Shown here: in pieces, positions 27,182 through 38,231 of the stretch
Layout: each line of letters opens with the position of its first letter
Numbering within the stretch: the stretch's first letter is position 1
Assembly: GCF_024347515.1 (NCBI RefSeq)
Contig: NZ_AP025492.1
Location: 62,001 to 126,000 of the forward strand
Direction of reading: 5' to 3'
Length of the DNA stretch: 64,000 nt
Source of the DNA: Vibrio gigantis
Lineage (GTDB): Bacteria > Pseudomonadota > Gammaproteobacteria > Enterobacterales > Vibrionaceae
Made by a program: the position numbers and the translations under genes
Notes under the pieces: generated by a model
The model's database searches: none
Told to the model about the DNA's origin: nothing
Seen by the model: the letters and a program-made list of their open reading frames with translations, nothing else

Positions 27182-27376
27182 TTATAGGTTCTTTTTGATT
27201 TCATTTAACTCTTCTACTGAGATTTCACCGTTAGCGTAACGCTTTTTTGCAATATCAGCAGCACTCACTGTTTTTGTGGTTGAGTCGTTGTTGGAAAATA
27301 TCATATAGATAATTGTTCCCCAAAAAAGAGCCATCGAGATTGGCATTAGCCAGTGAAATTCATGATACCCAAACAT
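27182..27376 (-). CDS. Small SHOCT-domain membrane protein
   Basis: 64 aa. One membrane helix (~10-27: MPISMALFWGTIIYMIF), a short Ser/Thr linker, then a C-terminal SHOCT motif (AADIAKKRYANGEISVEELNEIKKNL, cited by ends: residues 39-64). AAGGGA lies six bases before the ATG. SHOCT is a short oligomerisation-type module found at C-termini. Function unknown; neighbours give no clue beyond the nearby copper regulator gene. Confidence 0.75.
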   Translation of the reverse strand: MFGYHEFHWLMPISMALFWGTIIYMIFSNNDSTTKTVSAADIAKKRYANGEISVEELNEIKKNL

Positions 27377-27659
27377 AGTTTTCCCTTAATCTTTAAAGTG
27401 AATTGTCGTGTTGACGGAACTGATTTTGAAGGTTCTAGCTACAGGAAGGTCAATGACTTTTTGGGAAAATGTGAATTATATTCTGAACTCAGTGCTCTGT
27501 TCTTACTCATAACCATTTCAAATAGAAACCTTTGGTCACGACGTATTAACGGGGTTATATATTGGTGGTAAAGAAATGCTGTAATGTAGGTACTATCATT
27601 TAACGGATGTCGGTTTTTTCGTTGTAAAGGCCAATCCACTCAGTGTTCAAGGAATCTTA

Positions 27660-28055
27660 ATGCTCAATATTAGCCAAGTATCAAAACAGACGGGCTTAAC
27701 CAGTAAAACGATTCGCTATTACGAAAGTATTGGTCTAATTAGTACACCACCGAGATCTGAAAATGGGTATCGCTTCTTTACTCAAACTATTGTGGATGAA
27801 TTGGGCTTTGTTGCTAAAGCAAAAGAAGCCGGCTTTAACTTAGAAGAAACGAAGCAGTTGCTTGATCTGCAAAGGGATGAAAACCGTGCGAGCGGGGAGG
27901 TTAAGGATCTTACTTTACAGAAGATTGAAGAGATAGAGCTTAGAGTGGAGCGATTAAATTCTATGTTGGACACTTTAAAAGGATTAGCGAGTAAATGTAA
28001 GGGCGGGGATTCTCCAGATTGCCCGATTGTTCACTCGTTGTCTGACACAGACTAA
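27660..28055 (+). CDS. cueR: CueR, Cu(I)-responsive MerR-family activator
   Basis: 131 aa. Helix-turn-helix at 1-40 (ISQVSKQTGLTSKTIRYYE), long dimerisation helix (~75-110), and a metal loop with Cys113 and Cys121 (CKGGDSPDC), matching the Cys-X7-Cys of CueR that binds Cu(I), Ag(I) or Au(I). Ser78 corresponds to Ser77 of E. coli CueR, the residue distinguishing monovalent sensors from MerR/ZntR types. copA is absent here; a CueR-type promoter at 28417-28447 drives a nearby membrane protein. Confidence 0.92.
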   Translation: MLNISQVSKQTGLTSKTIRYYESIGLISTPPRSENGYRFFTQTIVDELGFVAKAKEAGFNLEETKQLLDLQRDENRASGEVKDLTLQKIEEIELRVERLNSMLDTLKGLASKCKGGDSPDCPIVHSLSDTD

Positions 28056-28136
28056 CTTAACAGTTATTGTTAGATCGAAAGTACGGGCTTAGACTCCGGC
28101 GTGTGAAGCCTAAGCAATCTTACTAGGTTCTGCTGG

Positions 28137-28370
28137 TTACGATGGATTATTGTGTTTTTCGTTATCAACGTTGGTTTCATCAGTTTCTGATTTTGGCTTA
28201 TTACAGCCCATCATTTTCATCATCGCAAACATCATCACACCACAAAGAATCACCTGAATAGCAAGGCCGGTTAGAGCTTCGGTCGAGAGATTACCTGCGA
28301 ATAAGAAAAATGCTACAGGTAGACCTAGACATAATATGCAGATGATTTTACAAAGTTTTTTGGTGTTCAT
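28137..28370 (-). CDS. Small membrane protein, probable CueR target
   Basis: 77 aa from the ATG at 28370. Two hydrophobic helices (KIICILCLGLPVAFFLF and ALTGLAIQVILCGVMMFAMM), then MMKMMGCNK with Met/Cys residues able to bind Cu(I), then an acidic polar tail. An in-frame ATG at 28460 is rejected, because the CueR-type promoter lies downstream of it (on the minus strand), leaving 28370 as the first start inside the transcript. The ribosome site is weak. It resembles small DUF2933-like membrane proteins seen in metal-resistance loci. A role in copper tolerance is inferred from the promoter and the cueR neighbour. Confidence 0.65.
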   Translation of the reverse strand: MNTKKLCKIICILCLGLPVAFFLFAGNLSTEALTGLAIQVILCGVMMFAMMKMMGCNKPKSETDETNVDNEKHNNPS

Positions 28371-28416
28371 AGTAGAGGTTGCCTTAATTGTTGGATGCGT
28401 TTTTTGAACTGGCTGT

Positions 28417-28447
28417 AGCATGAAGGTTCCAGTAACAGTAAGGTCAA
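28417..28447 (-). promoter_or_regulatory. CueR-type promoter
   Basis: On the minus strand: -35 TTGACC (28447-28442), a 19-bp spacer typical of MerR-family promoters, and -10 CATGCT (28422-28417). The spacer holds ACCTTAC-N7-GGAACCT, which fits the CueR operator ACCTTCC-N7-GGAAGGT at 11 of 14 positions with exact spacing. Confidence 0.65.
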
Positions 28448-28532
28448 CGCTTTTAAACAACTAATTTGGCAAACTTGAAATTATGCCGAGGGGTACTGAA
28501 AAGGCTAGCGTAATAACTAGCCATTTTTTGAG

Positions 28533-29441
28533 TTAGTTATCAGTCTTAATCGGGGCCTTTGTCTTTCCCCATTTGATCTGCTGGATAACAAGACCAGCAA
28601 TGATCAGTACCAAGCCAAACAGTGTCGCTGGGTGAATTTCTTCGCCGATAATCGTGGAAAGTAGCATCAACGAGATAAATGGCGAGGCAAAGATTAGGTT
28701 GCTGATACGAGCCGTATTGTTGGTTAGCTTGAGTGCTGATAGCCACAATACAAAGGTAATGCCCATCTCGAATAAGCCAACGTAAGTCACCGCCATCCAA
28801 CCCTTCGCCGTAATTTGGCTAAAGCTTTCGCCTTCGTAAAGGGTTAAACCGATCGCGAAGGGTAATGCCACTAAGAATCCAAGCAATACACCCACCACAG
28901 GGTCAGCTTTATTTTTGGTATTTAAAATCCAGTAGCCCGCCCACAGCAGCGTTGAAAGCAGAGCTAAGGCCACACCGAGTGGGCTATCGAACTGCATGCC
29001 TAACACATCGCCTTTGGTGGCAATAACTACCACACCCGCATAGCTGAAGGTACAGGCAATCCAATCTTGCTTACGAATCTTTTGCCCCAGAAACACTGCC
29101 GCCATTAAGGTTAGCGTGATTGCCCAGCTGTAGTTGATAGCTTGAGCTTGAGAAGCGGGCAGTAAGTCGTAGGCTTTGAATAGAATCAGGTAATAGGCTA
29201 GAGGGTTAACCAAACCAAGCAGTAAGTAATACCAAGGGTTTGAAAGAAACGTGGTACTCAGTTGAGAAAGCTTGCCTTGAAAGGCGCAGACTGCGATCAG
29301 CGCAATCGACGACACAATGCTAGCGATAGTCAGCATTTGAATAGGTGAAAACTCAGCAAGGGTCAGCTTAAAAGCAGTAGCGACCGTTGACCACAGCAGT
29401 ACTGCGGAAAGGCCAAAGCCCAAGGCACGACGTTCGTTCAT
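28533..29441 (-). CDS. EamA/DMT-superfamily transporter
   Basis: 302-aa inner-membrane protein with about ten helices. N-terminal half MNERRALGFGLSAVLLWSTVATAFKLTL (residues 1-28, ends quoted only as a pattern WSTVATAF); second EamA half from about residue 150 (SPLGVALALLSTLLWAGYWI). The basic C-terminal tail (KWGKTKAPIKTDN) is cytoplasmic. Monocistronic, divergent from rmuC. Substrate unknown. Confidence 0.85.
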   Translation of the reverse strand: MNERRALGFGLSAVLLWSTVATAFKLTLAEFSPIQMLTIASIVSSIALIAVCAFQGKLSQLSTTFLSNPWYYLLLGLVNPLAYYLILFKAYDLLPASQAQAINYSWAITLTLMAAVFLGQKIRKQDWIACTFSYAGVVVIATKGDVLGMQFDSPLGVALALLSTLLWAGYWILNTKNKADPVVGVLLGFLVALPFAIGLTLYEGESFSQITAKGWMAVTYVGLFEMGITFVLWLSALKLTNNTARISNLIFASPFISLMLLSTIIGEEIHPATLFGLVLIIAGLVIQQIKWGKTKAPIKTDN

Positions 29442-29579
29442 GGCAACTCATTCTAATTTGATGGGACAGAATACGGAGCGCCTAGTCTATCTGTCGAATT
29501 TTAATACGGCAAACTGGACATTTATCCAGTATCAAAATACCATTTAATGAGTTATTTCCAATTAGGCTAAATCATTATC

Positions 29580-31112
29580 ATGCAATGGATTATCGAACAT
29601 CAGGCAACGCTTATTGCTGCAATTTCTGGCGCGCTCGTCAGTGGTGGTGTCGTGGGCTGGTGGATTAAACAGAAGCTCTCTTTTCAGCAGCGATTGCTCG
29701 AGCAGCAGCTAGAGTCCGATCGTTTGTTGCATGAATCTCAGCAGGCTCAGCTCAAATCATCACTCGCAGAGGCACAACAAGAGCTCAATGAGTTGGATGA
29801 TGACCGAGACAAAGCGGCATTCGAACTCAAACAAGCGCATGGCAAGGTGATGGCTGCGATGGAAAAACTGCGCTATTTCGAAGCGGTCAAACAAGAACGC
29901 CAGCAGTACGCTGATGAGATCAATGTGTTGAAAGACCATAAATCTGAGTTGGAGGCTGAACTTCGAGAGCAAGAGGCAAGGCATGACCAAGAAAACCTCG
30001 CCAATAGCGAAAAGCTGCAGTTGCTAGAGCAAGCGGAATCTCGACTTAAGCAGCAGTTTGAGCTGCTAGCAAACCAATTGTTTGAAACCAAAACCGCTAA
30101 GGTCGATCAGCAGAATAAGCAGAGCTTAGAAGGTTTGTTGTCTCCACTAAGAGAGCAGTTGGAAGGCTTCAAGAAACAAGTGAACGATAGCTTCAGCCAA
30201 GAAGCCAAAGAGCGTCACACCTTGGTACACGAACTTAAGAACCTGCAACGTCTTAATGAGAGCATGACGCGTGAAGCGGTTAACCTGACTCAAGCACTAA
30301 AGGGCGATAACAAACAACAAGGTAACTGGGGTGAAGTAGTTCTGGCTCGCGTGCTTGCTGAATCAGGGCTGCGCGAAGGTCACGAATACCAAACACAAGT
30401 GAACCTACAGAACGATGCCGGCAAGCGCTATCAGCCAGATGTGATTGTCCATTTGCCACAAGATAAGCAAGTGGTGGTGGATTCTAAAATGGCATTGGTC
30501 GCGTTTGAGCGCTACTTCAATGCCGAAACCGATCAACAGCGTGATGCCGCATTACGTGATCACTTAGTCTCATTAAGAGCGCACATCAAAGGACTGAGCC
30601 AGAAGGATTATCATCAGCTCAAAGGCATCCAAAGCTTGGATTATGTACTGATGTTTATCCCAGTTGAACCCGCATTCCAAGTGGCAATTCAAGCTGACCC
30701 TAGCTTGGTGAAAGATGCGATGGAGCAAAACATCATCTTGGTCAGCCCAACCACCCTGCTGGTGGCACTGCGTACCATTGATAACTTGTGGCGTAACGAA
30801 AGGCAGAACCAGAATGCACAAATCATTGCAGAGCGTGCGAGCAAGCTTTACGACAAGCTGCGCCTCTTTGTTGATGATATGGAAGGCCTTGGTAGCTCGC
30901 TTGATAGAGCCAACCAAAGCTATCAAGGGGCGATGAATAAGCTAGTGACGGGGCGTGGCAACGTGATTCGTCAGGCCGAAAGCTTCAAGCAATTGGGTGT
31001 TGAAGTGAAGAAACCGATTTCGATTGGTTTGGCTGAAATGGCGCAAAATGAGGCTTTTTCAGAAAATGCCTCCTTAGTAGAAAGACAACCTGCTGAGGAT
31101 AAAGTAAACTAA
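29580..31112 (+). CDS. rmuC: DNA recombination protein RmuC
   Basis: 510 aa. N-terminal membrane anchor (~9-27, ATLIAAISGALVSGGVVGWW), a long coiled coil (~30-230) as in SMC-like proteins, and a nuclease-type domain (~240-430) with NWGEVVLARVLAESGLREG, YQPDVIVHLP and VVDSKMALVAFERY. RmuC limits inversions at short inverted repeats in E. coli. 50 bp before ubiE, as in many gammaproteobacteria. Confidence 0.93.
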   Translation: MQWIIEHQATLIAAISGALVSGGVVGWWIKQKLSFQQRLLEQQLESDRLLHESQQAQLKSSLAEAQQELNELDDDRDKAAFELKQAHGKVMAAMEKLRYFEAVKQERQQYADEINVLKDHKSELEAELREQEARHDQENLANSEKLQLLEQAESRLKQQFELLANQLFETKTAKVDQQNKQSLEGLLSPLREQLEGFKKQVNDSFSQEAKERHTLVHELKNLQRLNESMTREAVNLTQALKGDNKQQGNWGEVVLARVLAESGLREGHEYQTQVNLQNDAGKRYQPDVIVHLPQDKQVVVDSKMALVAFERYFNAETDQQRDAALRDHLVSLRAHIKGLSQKDYHQLKGIQSLDYVLMFIPVEPAFQVAIQADPSLVKDAMEQNIILVSPTTLLVALRTIDNLWRNERQNQNAQIIAERASKLYDKLRLFVDDMEGLGSSLDRANQSYQGAMNKLVTGRGNVIRQAESFKQLGVEVKKPISIGLAEMAQNEAFSENASLVERQPAEDKVN

Positions 31113-31162
31113 TCGGCCGCAGCGCCTCTAAATACAAAGAGCGCTGTCGATGAGAACTTACC

Positions 31163-31957
31163 ATGGTAGATAACAGCATTATGGACACAAGCGTGCAGAC
31201 AAATTCAGCAGTAGAGTCAGAAACCACACATTTTGGTTTCGAAACAGTCGCAAAAGACGAAAAAGTCGTGAAAGTAGCAGAGGTATTTCACTCTGTAGCC
31301 GCTAAATACGACATCATGAATGACTTAATGTCGGGTGGTGTTCACCGCTTGTGGAAGCGATTCACGATTGATTGCAGTGGCGTTCGCCCGGGTCAACGTA
31401 TCCTAGACCTTGGTGGTGGTACCGGTGACCTGACTGCGAAGTTCTCGCGTATCGTTGGTGAAAAAGGCCACGTGGTTCTTGCTGATATCAACAACTCAAT
31501 GCTGAATGTTGGTCGTGATAAGCTGCGTGATAGCGGTATTGTGGGCAACGTACATTACGTTCAAGCAAACGCTGAAGAGCTGCCTTTCCCAGACAACTAC
31601 TTCGATTGTATTACCATCAGCTTCTGTCTGCGTAATGTAACCGATAAAGACCAAGCGCTGCGTTCAATGTACCGCGTGCTTAAGCCGGGTGGTCGTCTGT
31701 TGGTTCTTGAGTTTTCTAAGCCAGTACTTGAGCCGCTATCAAAGGTTTATGATGCCTACTCTTTCCACCTGTTGCCAAAAATGGGTGAGCTGATTGCTAA
31801 CGATGCAGACAGCTATCGTTACCTTGCAGAATCTATCCGCATGCACCCTAACCAAGAAACCTTGGAAGGCATGATGCAGGAAGCGGGTTTCGAGAATACT
31901 AAATACTTCAACCTAACGGGCGGCATTGTTGCGCTGCACCGCGGTTACAAGTTCTAG
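31163..31957 (+). CDS. ubiE: Ubiquinone/menaquinone C-methyltransferase
   Basis: SAM-dependent C-methylation in ubiquinone and menaquinone synthesis. 264 aa, or 258 if the ATG at 31181 is used. Signatures: [35 protein letters not shown] motif [19 protein letters not shown], and [10 protein letters not shown]. First gene of ubiE-ubiJ-ubiB; the following spacer has an 8-bp hairpin (32011-32036). Confidence 0.96.
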   Translation: MVDNSIMDTSVQTNSAVESETTHFGFETVAKDEKVVKVAEVFHSVAAKYDIMNDLMSGGVHRLWKRFTIDCSGVRPGQRILDLGGGTGDLTAKFSRIVGEKGHVVLADINNSMLNVGRDKLRDSGIVGNVHYVQANAEELPFPDNYFDCITISFCLRNVTDKDQALRSMYRVLKPGGRLLVLEFSKPVLEPLSKVYDAYSFHLLPKMGELIANDADSYRYLAESIRMHPNQETLEGMMQEAGFENTKYFNLTGGIVALHRGYKF

Positions 31958-32010
31958 TCGAACTTGGTAGCAGGCTCGTAGGGCGTGCTAAAAAATAAGA
32001 ATAAAGACAG

Positions 32011-32036
32011 AACGGATAGGTTAACGCTTATCCGTT
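32011..32036 (+). other. Intercistronic hairpin between ubiE and ubiJ
   Basis: AACGGATA (32011-32018) pairs with TATCCGTT (32029-32036) around a 10-nt loop. Only two further T follow, so it is a weak terminator or a processing/stability element within the operon. Confidence 0.5.
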
Positions 32037-32055
32037 TTCAAAGGTAAGGACAGTC

Positions 32056-32661
32056 ATGCCATTTGATCCATTGGTAACCGCGGTTATTGAAACCTCTTTA
32101 AATACTTTCGTGAACGATGATCCAGCTTTGGTTCGTCGTTTGTCTCGTTTAAAGGGGCAGATCATTCAAGTTAATTTGAAAGAGTTGAATAAAACACTCA
32201 CTTTTGTTTTCAGCCAACAAATTGATGTGTTGTCGGAATACGAAGGGCAGCCTGATTGCTACCTATCTTTGAACCTATCGGTGTTACCGGAACTGCGTGA
32301 GCAATCGAACATCACTAAGCTGATCAAGCAAGATAAGCTTATCTTAGAAGGTGATATTCAACTGGCTCAGAAATTTGCTCAGCTGATGACAGACTGCAAG
32401 CCGGACTTAGAAGAGTGGTTATCGCGCGTAACGGGCGATGTGGTTGCGCATACCTTGGTCCAAGGCGTTAAAAACGTCGGTGGTTTTGTGGCGAAGCAAG
32501 CGACTAAGCATCAAAACCATGTTGCTCAAGTTCTGACTGAAGAGTGGAAGATCGCACCCGCACCGTTAGAAGTCGCGCACTTTTGCGACCAAGTTGACGA
32601 CGTAAAAAGCTCTGCTGCTCGTCTTGAAGCTAAGTTGAACGCTCTGTTGGAGAAAGCATGA
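32056..32661 (+). CDS. ubiJ: Ubiquinone biosynthesis accessory factor UbiJ
   Basis: 201 aa. SCP2-type lipid-binding domain in the N-terminal ~110 residues ([37 protein letters not shown]), then a helical C-terminus ending in a coiled segment. With UbiK it scaffolds the soluble ubiquinone synthesis complex and binds lipid intermediates. Its stop overlaps the ubiB start by four bases (ATGA), so the two are translationally coupled. Confidence 0.94.
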   Translation: MPFDPLVTAVIETSLNTFVNDDPALVRRLSRLKGQIIQVNLKELNKTLTFVFSQQIDVLSEYEGQPDCYLSLNLSVLPELREQSNITKLIKQDKLILEGDIQLAQKFAQLMTDCKPDLEEWLSRVTGDVVAHTLVQGVKNVGGFVAKQATKHQNHVAQVLTEEWKIAPAPLEVAHFCDQVDDVKSSAARLEAKLNALLEKA

Positions 32662-34292
32662 CCCCAGCAGAACTGAAACGTCTTTATCATATTATCAAGG
32701 TACAGTTGGAATACGGCCTTGATGAGTTGATGCCGGAACACCAACTGACTAAAGCCCCTCTATTGGCGCGAAAGTCACTGTTTTGGCTTAAGAACAAGCA
32801 TCAAGATAAAGAGTTGGGTCATCGCTTGCGTCTTGCGTTGCAAGAACTTGGCCCTGTGTGGATCAAGTTTGGACAGATGATGTCGACACGTCGTGATCTG
32901 TTCCCTCCTCATATCGCCGATCAGTTAGCGTTGTTGCAAGACCAAGTTGCGCCGTTTGATGGTCAACTGGCTAAGCAAGATATGGAAAAGGCACTCGGTG
33001 GCAGTTTAGATAACTGGTTCACTGACTTTGATATCGAGCCCCTGGCTTCTGCTTCTATCGCTCAGGTGCATACCGCAAAGCTTAAAGAGAGTGGTCGCGA
33101 GATTGTTCTGAAGGTAATTCGACCTGATATTCGCCCGGTGATTGACGCAGATCTAAAACTGATGCACCGAATGGCGCGTATAGTCGCTAAGTCGCTTCCT
33201 GAAGCACGTCGTTTGAAACCCGTTGAGGTCGTTCATGAGTACGAGAAAACGTTACTTGATGAGCTAGACCTGCGCCGAGAGGCGGCCAATGCGATTCAAC
33301 TACGACGTAATTTTGAAGGCAGTGAAGAGTTGTATGTCCCTGAGGTTATCCCTGATTTAAGCAGTGAAACCCTGATGGTGTCAGAGCGAATCTATGGTAT
33401 TCAAGTATCCGATATTGAGACGCTAGAAGCCAACGGCACCAACATGAAATTGCTGGCGGAACGTGGCGTGACGGTATTCTTCACTCAAGTATTCCGAGAC
33501 AGCTTTTTCCATGCAGACATGCATCCGGGCAACGTGTTCGTTAACCCAGAAAATCCAGATAACCCTCAGTGGATTGGTTTGGATTGTGGCATTGTCGGCA
33601 CGCTTAACAGTGAAGATAAGCGCTATTTAGCAGAGAACCTGCTGGCTTTCTTCAATCGAGATTATCGTAAAGTTGCAGAGCTACACGTTGATTCGGGGTG
33701 GGTTCCACACGACACCAACGTCAATGATTTTGAGTTCGCGATTCGTATGGTGTGTGAGCCGATTTTTGCAAAACCACTTGGCGAGATCTCATTTGGCCAT
33801 GTGTTGCTAAACTTATTTAATACAGCAAGACGTTTCAACATGGAGGTTCAGCCTCAGTTGGTACTTCTTCAGAAGACCTTGTTGTATGTGGAAGGCCTAG
33901 GTCGCCAGTTGTATCCGCAACTTGATTTGTGGGCAACCGCTAAGCCTTTCCTTGAAACCTGGATGATGAATCAGGTGGGGCCGCAAGCTGTGATCAACGC
34001 AGTAAAAGAGCGTGCGCCATTCTGGGCAGAAAAACTGCCAGAGCTGCCAGAGTTACTTTATGACAGCTTGCGCCAAGGTAAAGCGATGAACCACAGAATG
34101 GATCAGCTTTATCAAGGTTACAGAGATAGTAAGCGTCAGCAAGCAACTGGAAAGTTTTTGTTTGGCGTTGGAGCCACTTTAGTCGTATGCTCCGCAATAT
34201 TAGTTTCAAGCCCTTATGAGCAGCTATCTATGGGCTGTGGCATCGCAGGTGTCACATTTTGGCTGCTTAGTTGGCGAGCTTACCGTCGTTAG
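32658..34292 (+). CDS. ubiB: UbiB, ADCK-family protein for ubiquinone synthesis
   Basis: 544 aa, atypical kinase-like ATPase of the UbiB/ADCK family, needed to deliver lipid intermediates to the Ubi complex. The family hallmarks are visible: KFGQ in [16 protein letters not shown] (~70-86), the alanine-rich loop [14 protein letters not shown] (~130), [12 protein letters not shown] (~288-299), and LDCGIVGTL in place of DFG. Two C-terminal membrane helices (~500-540). Followed by tatABC. Confidence 0.96.
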   Translation: MTPAELKRLYHIIKVQLEYGLDELMPEHQLTKAPLLARKSLFWLKNKHQDKELGHRLRLALQELGPVWIKFGQMMSTRRDLFPPHIADQLALLQDQVAPFDGQLAKQDMEKALGGSLDNWFTDFDIEPLASASIAQVHTAKLKESGREIVLKVIRPDIRPVIDADLKLMHRMARIVAKSLPEARRLKPVEVVHEYEKTLLDELDLRREAANAIQLRRNFEGSEELYVPEVIPDLSSETLMVSERIYGIQVSDIETLEANGTNMKLLAERGVTVFFTQVFRDSFFHADMHPGNVFVNPENPDNPQWIGLDCGIVGTLNSEDKRYLAENLLAFFNRDYRKVAELHVDSGWVPHDTNVNDFEFAIRMVCEPIFAKPLGEISFGHVLLNLFNTARRFNMEVQPQLVLLQKTLLYVEGLGRQLYPQLDLWATAKPFLETWMMNQVGPQAVINAVKERAPFWAEKLPELPELLYDSLRQGKAMNHRMDQLYQGYRDSKRQQATGKFLFGVGATLVVCSAILVSSPYEQLSMGCGIAGVTFWLLSWRAYRR

Positions 34293-34345
34293 ACAGTAGA
34301 CTCTCTTAATATTTTTATGTGTAGACAGACCCGAGGACAATGACA

Positions 34346-34600
34346 ATGGGTGGTATCAGTATTTGGCAACTTCTAATCATTGCTGTAATTGTAATTTTGC
34401 TATTCGGAACAAAGAAACTGCGCGGTATGGGTGGTGACTTAGGTTCAGCGGTTAAAGGCTTCAAAAAAGCGATGAGCGATGAAGACAAGCCTGCAGATAA
34501 GAAAGATGCAGACTTCGAACCAAAGAATATTGAACAGCAGAAGAAAGAAGCTCACGCTGAAACAACTGCTGAAACAAAGAAAGACAAAGAGCAGGCGTAA
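34346..34600 (+). CDS. tatA: Sec-independent translocase TatA
   Basis: 84 aa from the ATG at 34346: GAGG at 34333-34336 is nine bases away, while the ATG at 34340 is only three from it, and E. coli TatA begins likewise with [14 protein letters not shown]-terminal membrane helix, amphipathic helix ([14 protein letters not shown]), charged tail. It forms the variable-size pore for folded twin-arginine substrates. Operon tatA-tatB-tatC. Confidence 0.95.
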   Translation: MGGISIWQLLIIAVIVILLFGTKKLRGMGGDLGSAVKGFKKAMSDEDKPADKKDADFEPKNIEQQKKEAHAETTAETKKDKEQA

Positions 34601-34603
34601 ATC

Positions 34604-35011
34604 GTGTTTGATATCGGTTTTTGGGAACTGGTATTAATATCTGTCGTTGGGTTAGTGGTTTTAGGACCTGAGCGTTTACCTGTGGCGATTCGTAGTATTT
34701 CCAAGTTTGTTGGACAAGCGAAAAGCATGGCAAACAGTGTGAAAGATGAACTTTCTCACGAGCTTAAGGTGCAAGAGCTGCAAGAAAACCTGCGCAAGGC
34801 GGAAAAAATGGGTATGGAAGATTTATCCCCAGACCTAAAAGCATCAGTCGATGAACTCAAGCAGGCCGCTGCTGAGGTTCAACGTCCGTATGCTAAGCCT
34901 GAGTCTGATAAGCCTAGTGAGACTAAACCTAGTGTCACGGAAACTGTGGAATCTGAAACTATTCAGGTTAACAGCGAAGCTTCAGCACCGTCAGATAAGA
35001 AAGCCGAATAG
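34604..35011 (+). CDS. tatB: Sec-independent translocase TatB
   Basis: 135 aa, GTG start three bases after the tatA stop. [28 protein letters not shown] is the typical membrane anchor and hinge (cited by ends; Glu8 and Pro22 are the conserved residues), then an amphipathic helix and a variable acidic tail. It binds twin-arginine signal peptides together with TatC. Confidence 0.95.
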   Translation: MFDIGFWELVLISVVGLVVLGPERLPVAIRSISKFVGQAKSMANSVKDELSHELKVQELQENLRKAEKMGMEDLSPDLKASVDELKQAAAEVQRPYAKPESDKPSETKPSVTETVESETIQVNSEASAPSDKKAE

Positions 35012-35143
35012 TCTCGCAAGGAGGGGTCGCCAGATACTTAAGTCGCAAGATGTTTAAGTAGATACCTATTCAAGTGGATACCAATTCAACTGGATAGATA
35101 GGTGCGCGACTCCTTTTCGATCTTCCTGTTTAAGAGGTTTGAC

Positions 35144-35899
35144 ATGTCTTCGACTGAGCAGACACAGCCTTTAATTAGCCATCTTCTAGAACTACGTAAT
35201 CGCCTACTACGCGCGATTGTCGCGGTGCTAGTGATATTTGTCGGGCTAATTTATTTTGCTAATGATATTTATGAATTCGTATCAGCACCTTTGGTAGATC
35301 GTCTACCGGAAGGGGCGACGATGATCGCAACCGATGTTGCATCGCCATTTTTCACACCACTGAAATTAACTTTGATCGCGTCTATATTCCTCGCGGTTCC
35401 GTTTATTTTATATCAGGTGTGGGCTTTTGTTGCTCCGGGTTTATACAAGCATGAAAAACGCTTGATCATGCCGCTATTAGCTTCGAGTTCATTGTTGTTT
35501 TACTGTGGTGTGGCGTTCGCTTACTTCATTGTATTCCCGTTGGTATTTGGCTTTTTTACAGCCATATCATTAGGGGGAGTAGAGTTCGCAACCGACATAT
35601 CAAGCTATCTTGATTTTGTACTCGCGCTGTTCTTTGCTTTTGGTATTGCCTTTGAAGTGCCAGTTGCGATTATCTTGTTGTGTTGGACGGGGGCAACAAC
35701 GCCTCAATCTTTGTCTGAAAAGCGTCCTTACATTGTCGTAGGTGCTTTCATCATTGGTATGATGCTGACACCACCAGATATGATCTCGCAAACATTGTTG
35801 GCGATTCCAATGTGTATTCTATTTGAGATTGGTCTGTTCTTCGCACGTTTTTATACGCGTAAGCCAGATGCTGATGAAGAGGAAGAAGCTGAATCTTAA
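35144..35899 (+). CDS. tatC: Sec-independent translocase TatC
   Basis: 251 aa from the ATG at 35144 (GAGG about eight bases upstream); an in-frame ATG at 35102 is rejected as lacking a site and adding a non-homologous N-terminus. The signature [13 protein letters not shown], six membrane helices and the acidic C-terminal tail are seen. TatC is the twin-arginine signal receptor. The 132-bp tatB-tatC spacer carries two imperfect copies of ATTCAAGTGGATA (35068-35096). Confidence 0.95.
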   Translation: MSSTEQTQPLISHLLELRNRLLRAIVAVLVIFVGLIYFANDIYEFVSAPLVDRLPEGATMIATDVASPFFTPLKLTLIASIFLAVPFILYQVWAFVAPGLYKHEKRLIMPLLASSSLLFYCGVAFAYFIVFPLVFGFFTAISLGGVEFATDISSYLDFVLALFFAFGIAFEVPVAIILLCWTGATTPQSLSEKRPYIVVGAFIIGMMLTPPDMISQTLLAIPMCILFEIGLFFARFYTRKPDADEEEEAES

Positions 35900-35925
35900 T
35901 TCGGTATGCCTTCAGTAAAAATCAC

Positions 35926-35962
35926 ATAATAAAAAAGCGGCCTAGGGCCGCTTTTTTATTAT
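35926..35962. terminator. Strong bidirectional terminator
   Basis: A 17-bp perfect stem (35926-35942 with 35946-35962) around loop tag, GC core GCGGCC flanked by A6/T6. It ends tatABC on the plus strand and the 38-residue gene on the minus strand. Confidence 0.96.
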
Positions 35963-35968
35963 GTCTGT

Positions 35969-36085
35969 TTATCGAATCTTTAACTGATAGCCACAGTTCT
36001 GACATATATAGAGCTCTTTGATGCCCCAAATTTTATGCCATAGAGTTCGATGCTGACGTTGTAAGTGTTGTGAGTGGTCACACAT
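35969..36085 (-). CDS. 38-residue zinc-ribbon-like microprotein
   Basis: ATG at 36085 to TAA at 35969. The peptide begins MCDHSQHLQRQHRTLWHKIW and ends YICQNCGYQLKIR. Cys2 and His residues at the start plus CxxC (CQNC) near the end could form a single zinc site. A perfect GGAGG (36098-36094) lies eight bases before the ATG, a promoter-like TTGAGA/TATAGT pair (36143-36117, 15-bp spacer) lies just upstream, and the terminator at 35926-35962 follows at once. These signals together support a real, separately transcribed gene. Function unknown. Confidence 0.72.
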   Translation of the reverse strand: MCDHSQHLQRQHRTLWHKIWGIKELYICQNCGYQLKIR

Positions 36086-36188
36086 AATCAACTACCTCCA
36101 TATGCAGGCGGTTGATACTATATGTATCACTTAGCTTTCTCAAATAAATTCATGGAAAATCCATAATAATTACTTATTAATAGATTTA

Positions 36189-36950
36189 TCATAGATTAAA
36201 CAGTGATTTAGCATTGGCGGTGGTTATGCTTTCGACTTCTTCAAGGGTAATTCCGCGCAATTCGGCGATGCGTTTTGCCACCAATTCTGTATAGGCTGGT
36301 TCATTGCGTTTACCGCGATTCGGTGTTGGTGCTAAGTATGGGCAATCTGTCTCTAGAATGACGTAATTCATATCAAGGTGTGGGATCACCTTATCCATCC
36401 CTGAGTTCTTAAAGGTCGATACGCCGCCTAAACCTAAGTGAAAACCTAACGCATTGATTGCTTGAGCTTCCTCTAAGCTGCTACCAAAGCAGTGGAATAC
36501 GCCACGTAAGCTGCCATCTTGTTCTGTACGGAGTAGGGCAAGTGTCTCTTCAATAGAATCTCGTGTGTGGATTACTACAGGTAACTCGAGCTCTTTTGCC
36601 CACTGTAGCTGGGTGACGAAGGCCATCTCTTGTTCGGCTTTAAAGGTTTTATCCCAGTACAAGTCGATACCAATCTCACCCACCGCGATAAAGTCATGCT
36701 TATCAAACCAAGCTCGAATGGTTTTGAGGGTTTGCTCGATATTTGCATCCACATAACAAGGGTGTAGGCCCATCATTGAACGGCACACATCAGGAAACTG
36801 AGCTTCCGTCGCTAGCATTGGCTCGATAGATTCTAAATCGATGTTCGGTAACAGAATGGTATTAATACCTTGAGCAAGCGCACGCTGCACCACTTGTTCG
36901 CGGTCTTCATCGAATTCACTAGCGTAAATATGAGCATGGGTGTCGATCAT
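36189..36950 (-). CDS. TatD-family metal-dependent hydrolase
   Basis: 253 aa, TIM-barrel amidohydrolase relative. Metal ligands visible: HAHIY near residue 4-8, GEIGID, HTRDS, HCFG and ETDCPYL. Family members are Mg-dependent DNases. It resembles the YcfH/YjjV branch as much as TatD itself, so no symbol is given. It is convergent with tatABC, unlike E. coli tatD, which is the last gene of that operon. Confidence 0.88.
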   Translation of the reverse strand: MIDTHAHIYASEFDEDREQVVQRALAQGINTILLPNIDLESIEPMLATEAQFPDVCRSMMGLHPCYVDANIEQTLKTIRAWFDKHDFIAVGEIGIDLYWDKTFKAEQEMAFVTQLQWAKELELPVVIHTRDSIEETLALLRTEQDGSLRGVFHCFGSSLEEAQAINALGFHLGLGGVSTFKNSGMDKVIPHLDMNYVILETDCPYLAPTPNRGKRNEPAYTELVAKRIAELRGITLEEVESITTANAKSLFNL

Positions 36951-37107
36951 TGTTTTGTCCTGAAAGCGGTCATTACTGAGTTGTCATGAGTATACGGCAG
37001 TGTGAGGAGAAGGTCATTTTTTGCCATTTATCCCTGTTTTTGAGTGGGTTTCATATTTTACTGCTAGCGTCCTGAGCCATCAGTGATATGCTTTTGCCTG
37101 TATTTAG

Positions 37108-38202
<1,095 letters not shown>

Positions 38203-38231
38203 CCGCGCAGAACTCACTTAAGTGATCAGTA

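Noticed and set aside
28371..28460. N-terminal extension of the 28137 membrane protein
   Set aside because: It would place the start codon upstream of the CueR-type promoter and adds a polar stretch before the first helix.
35065..35100. Repeats in the tatB-tatC spacer as a mobile or CRISPR-like array
   Set aside because: Only two imperfect copies of about 13 bp; no spacers, no further units.
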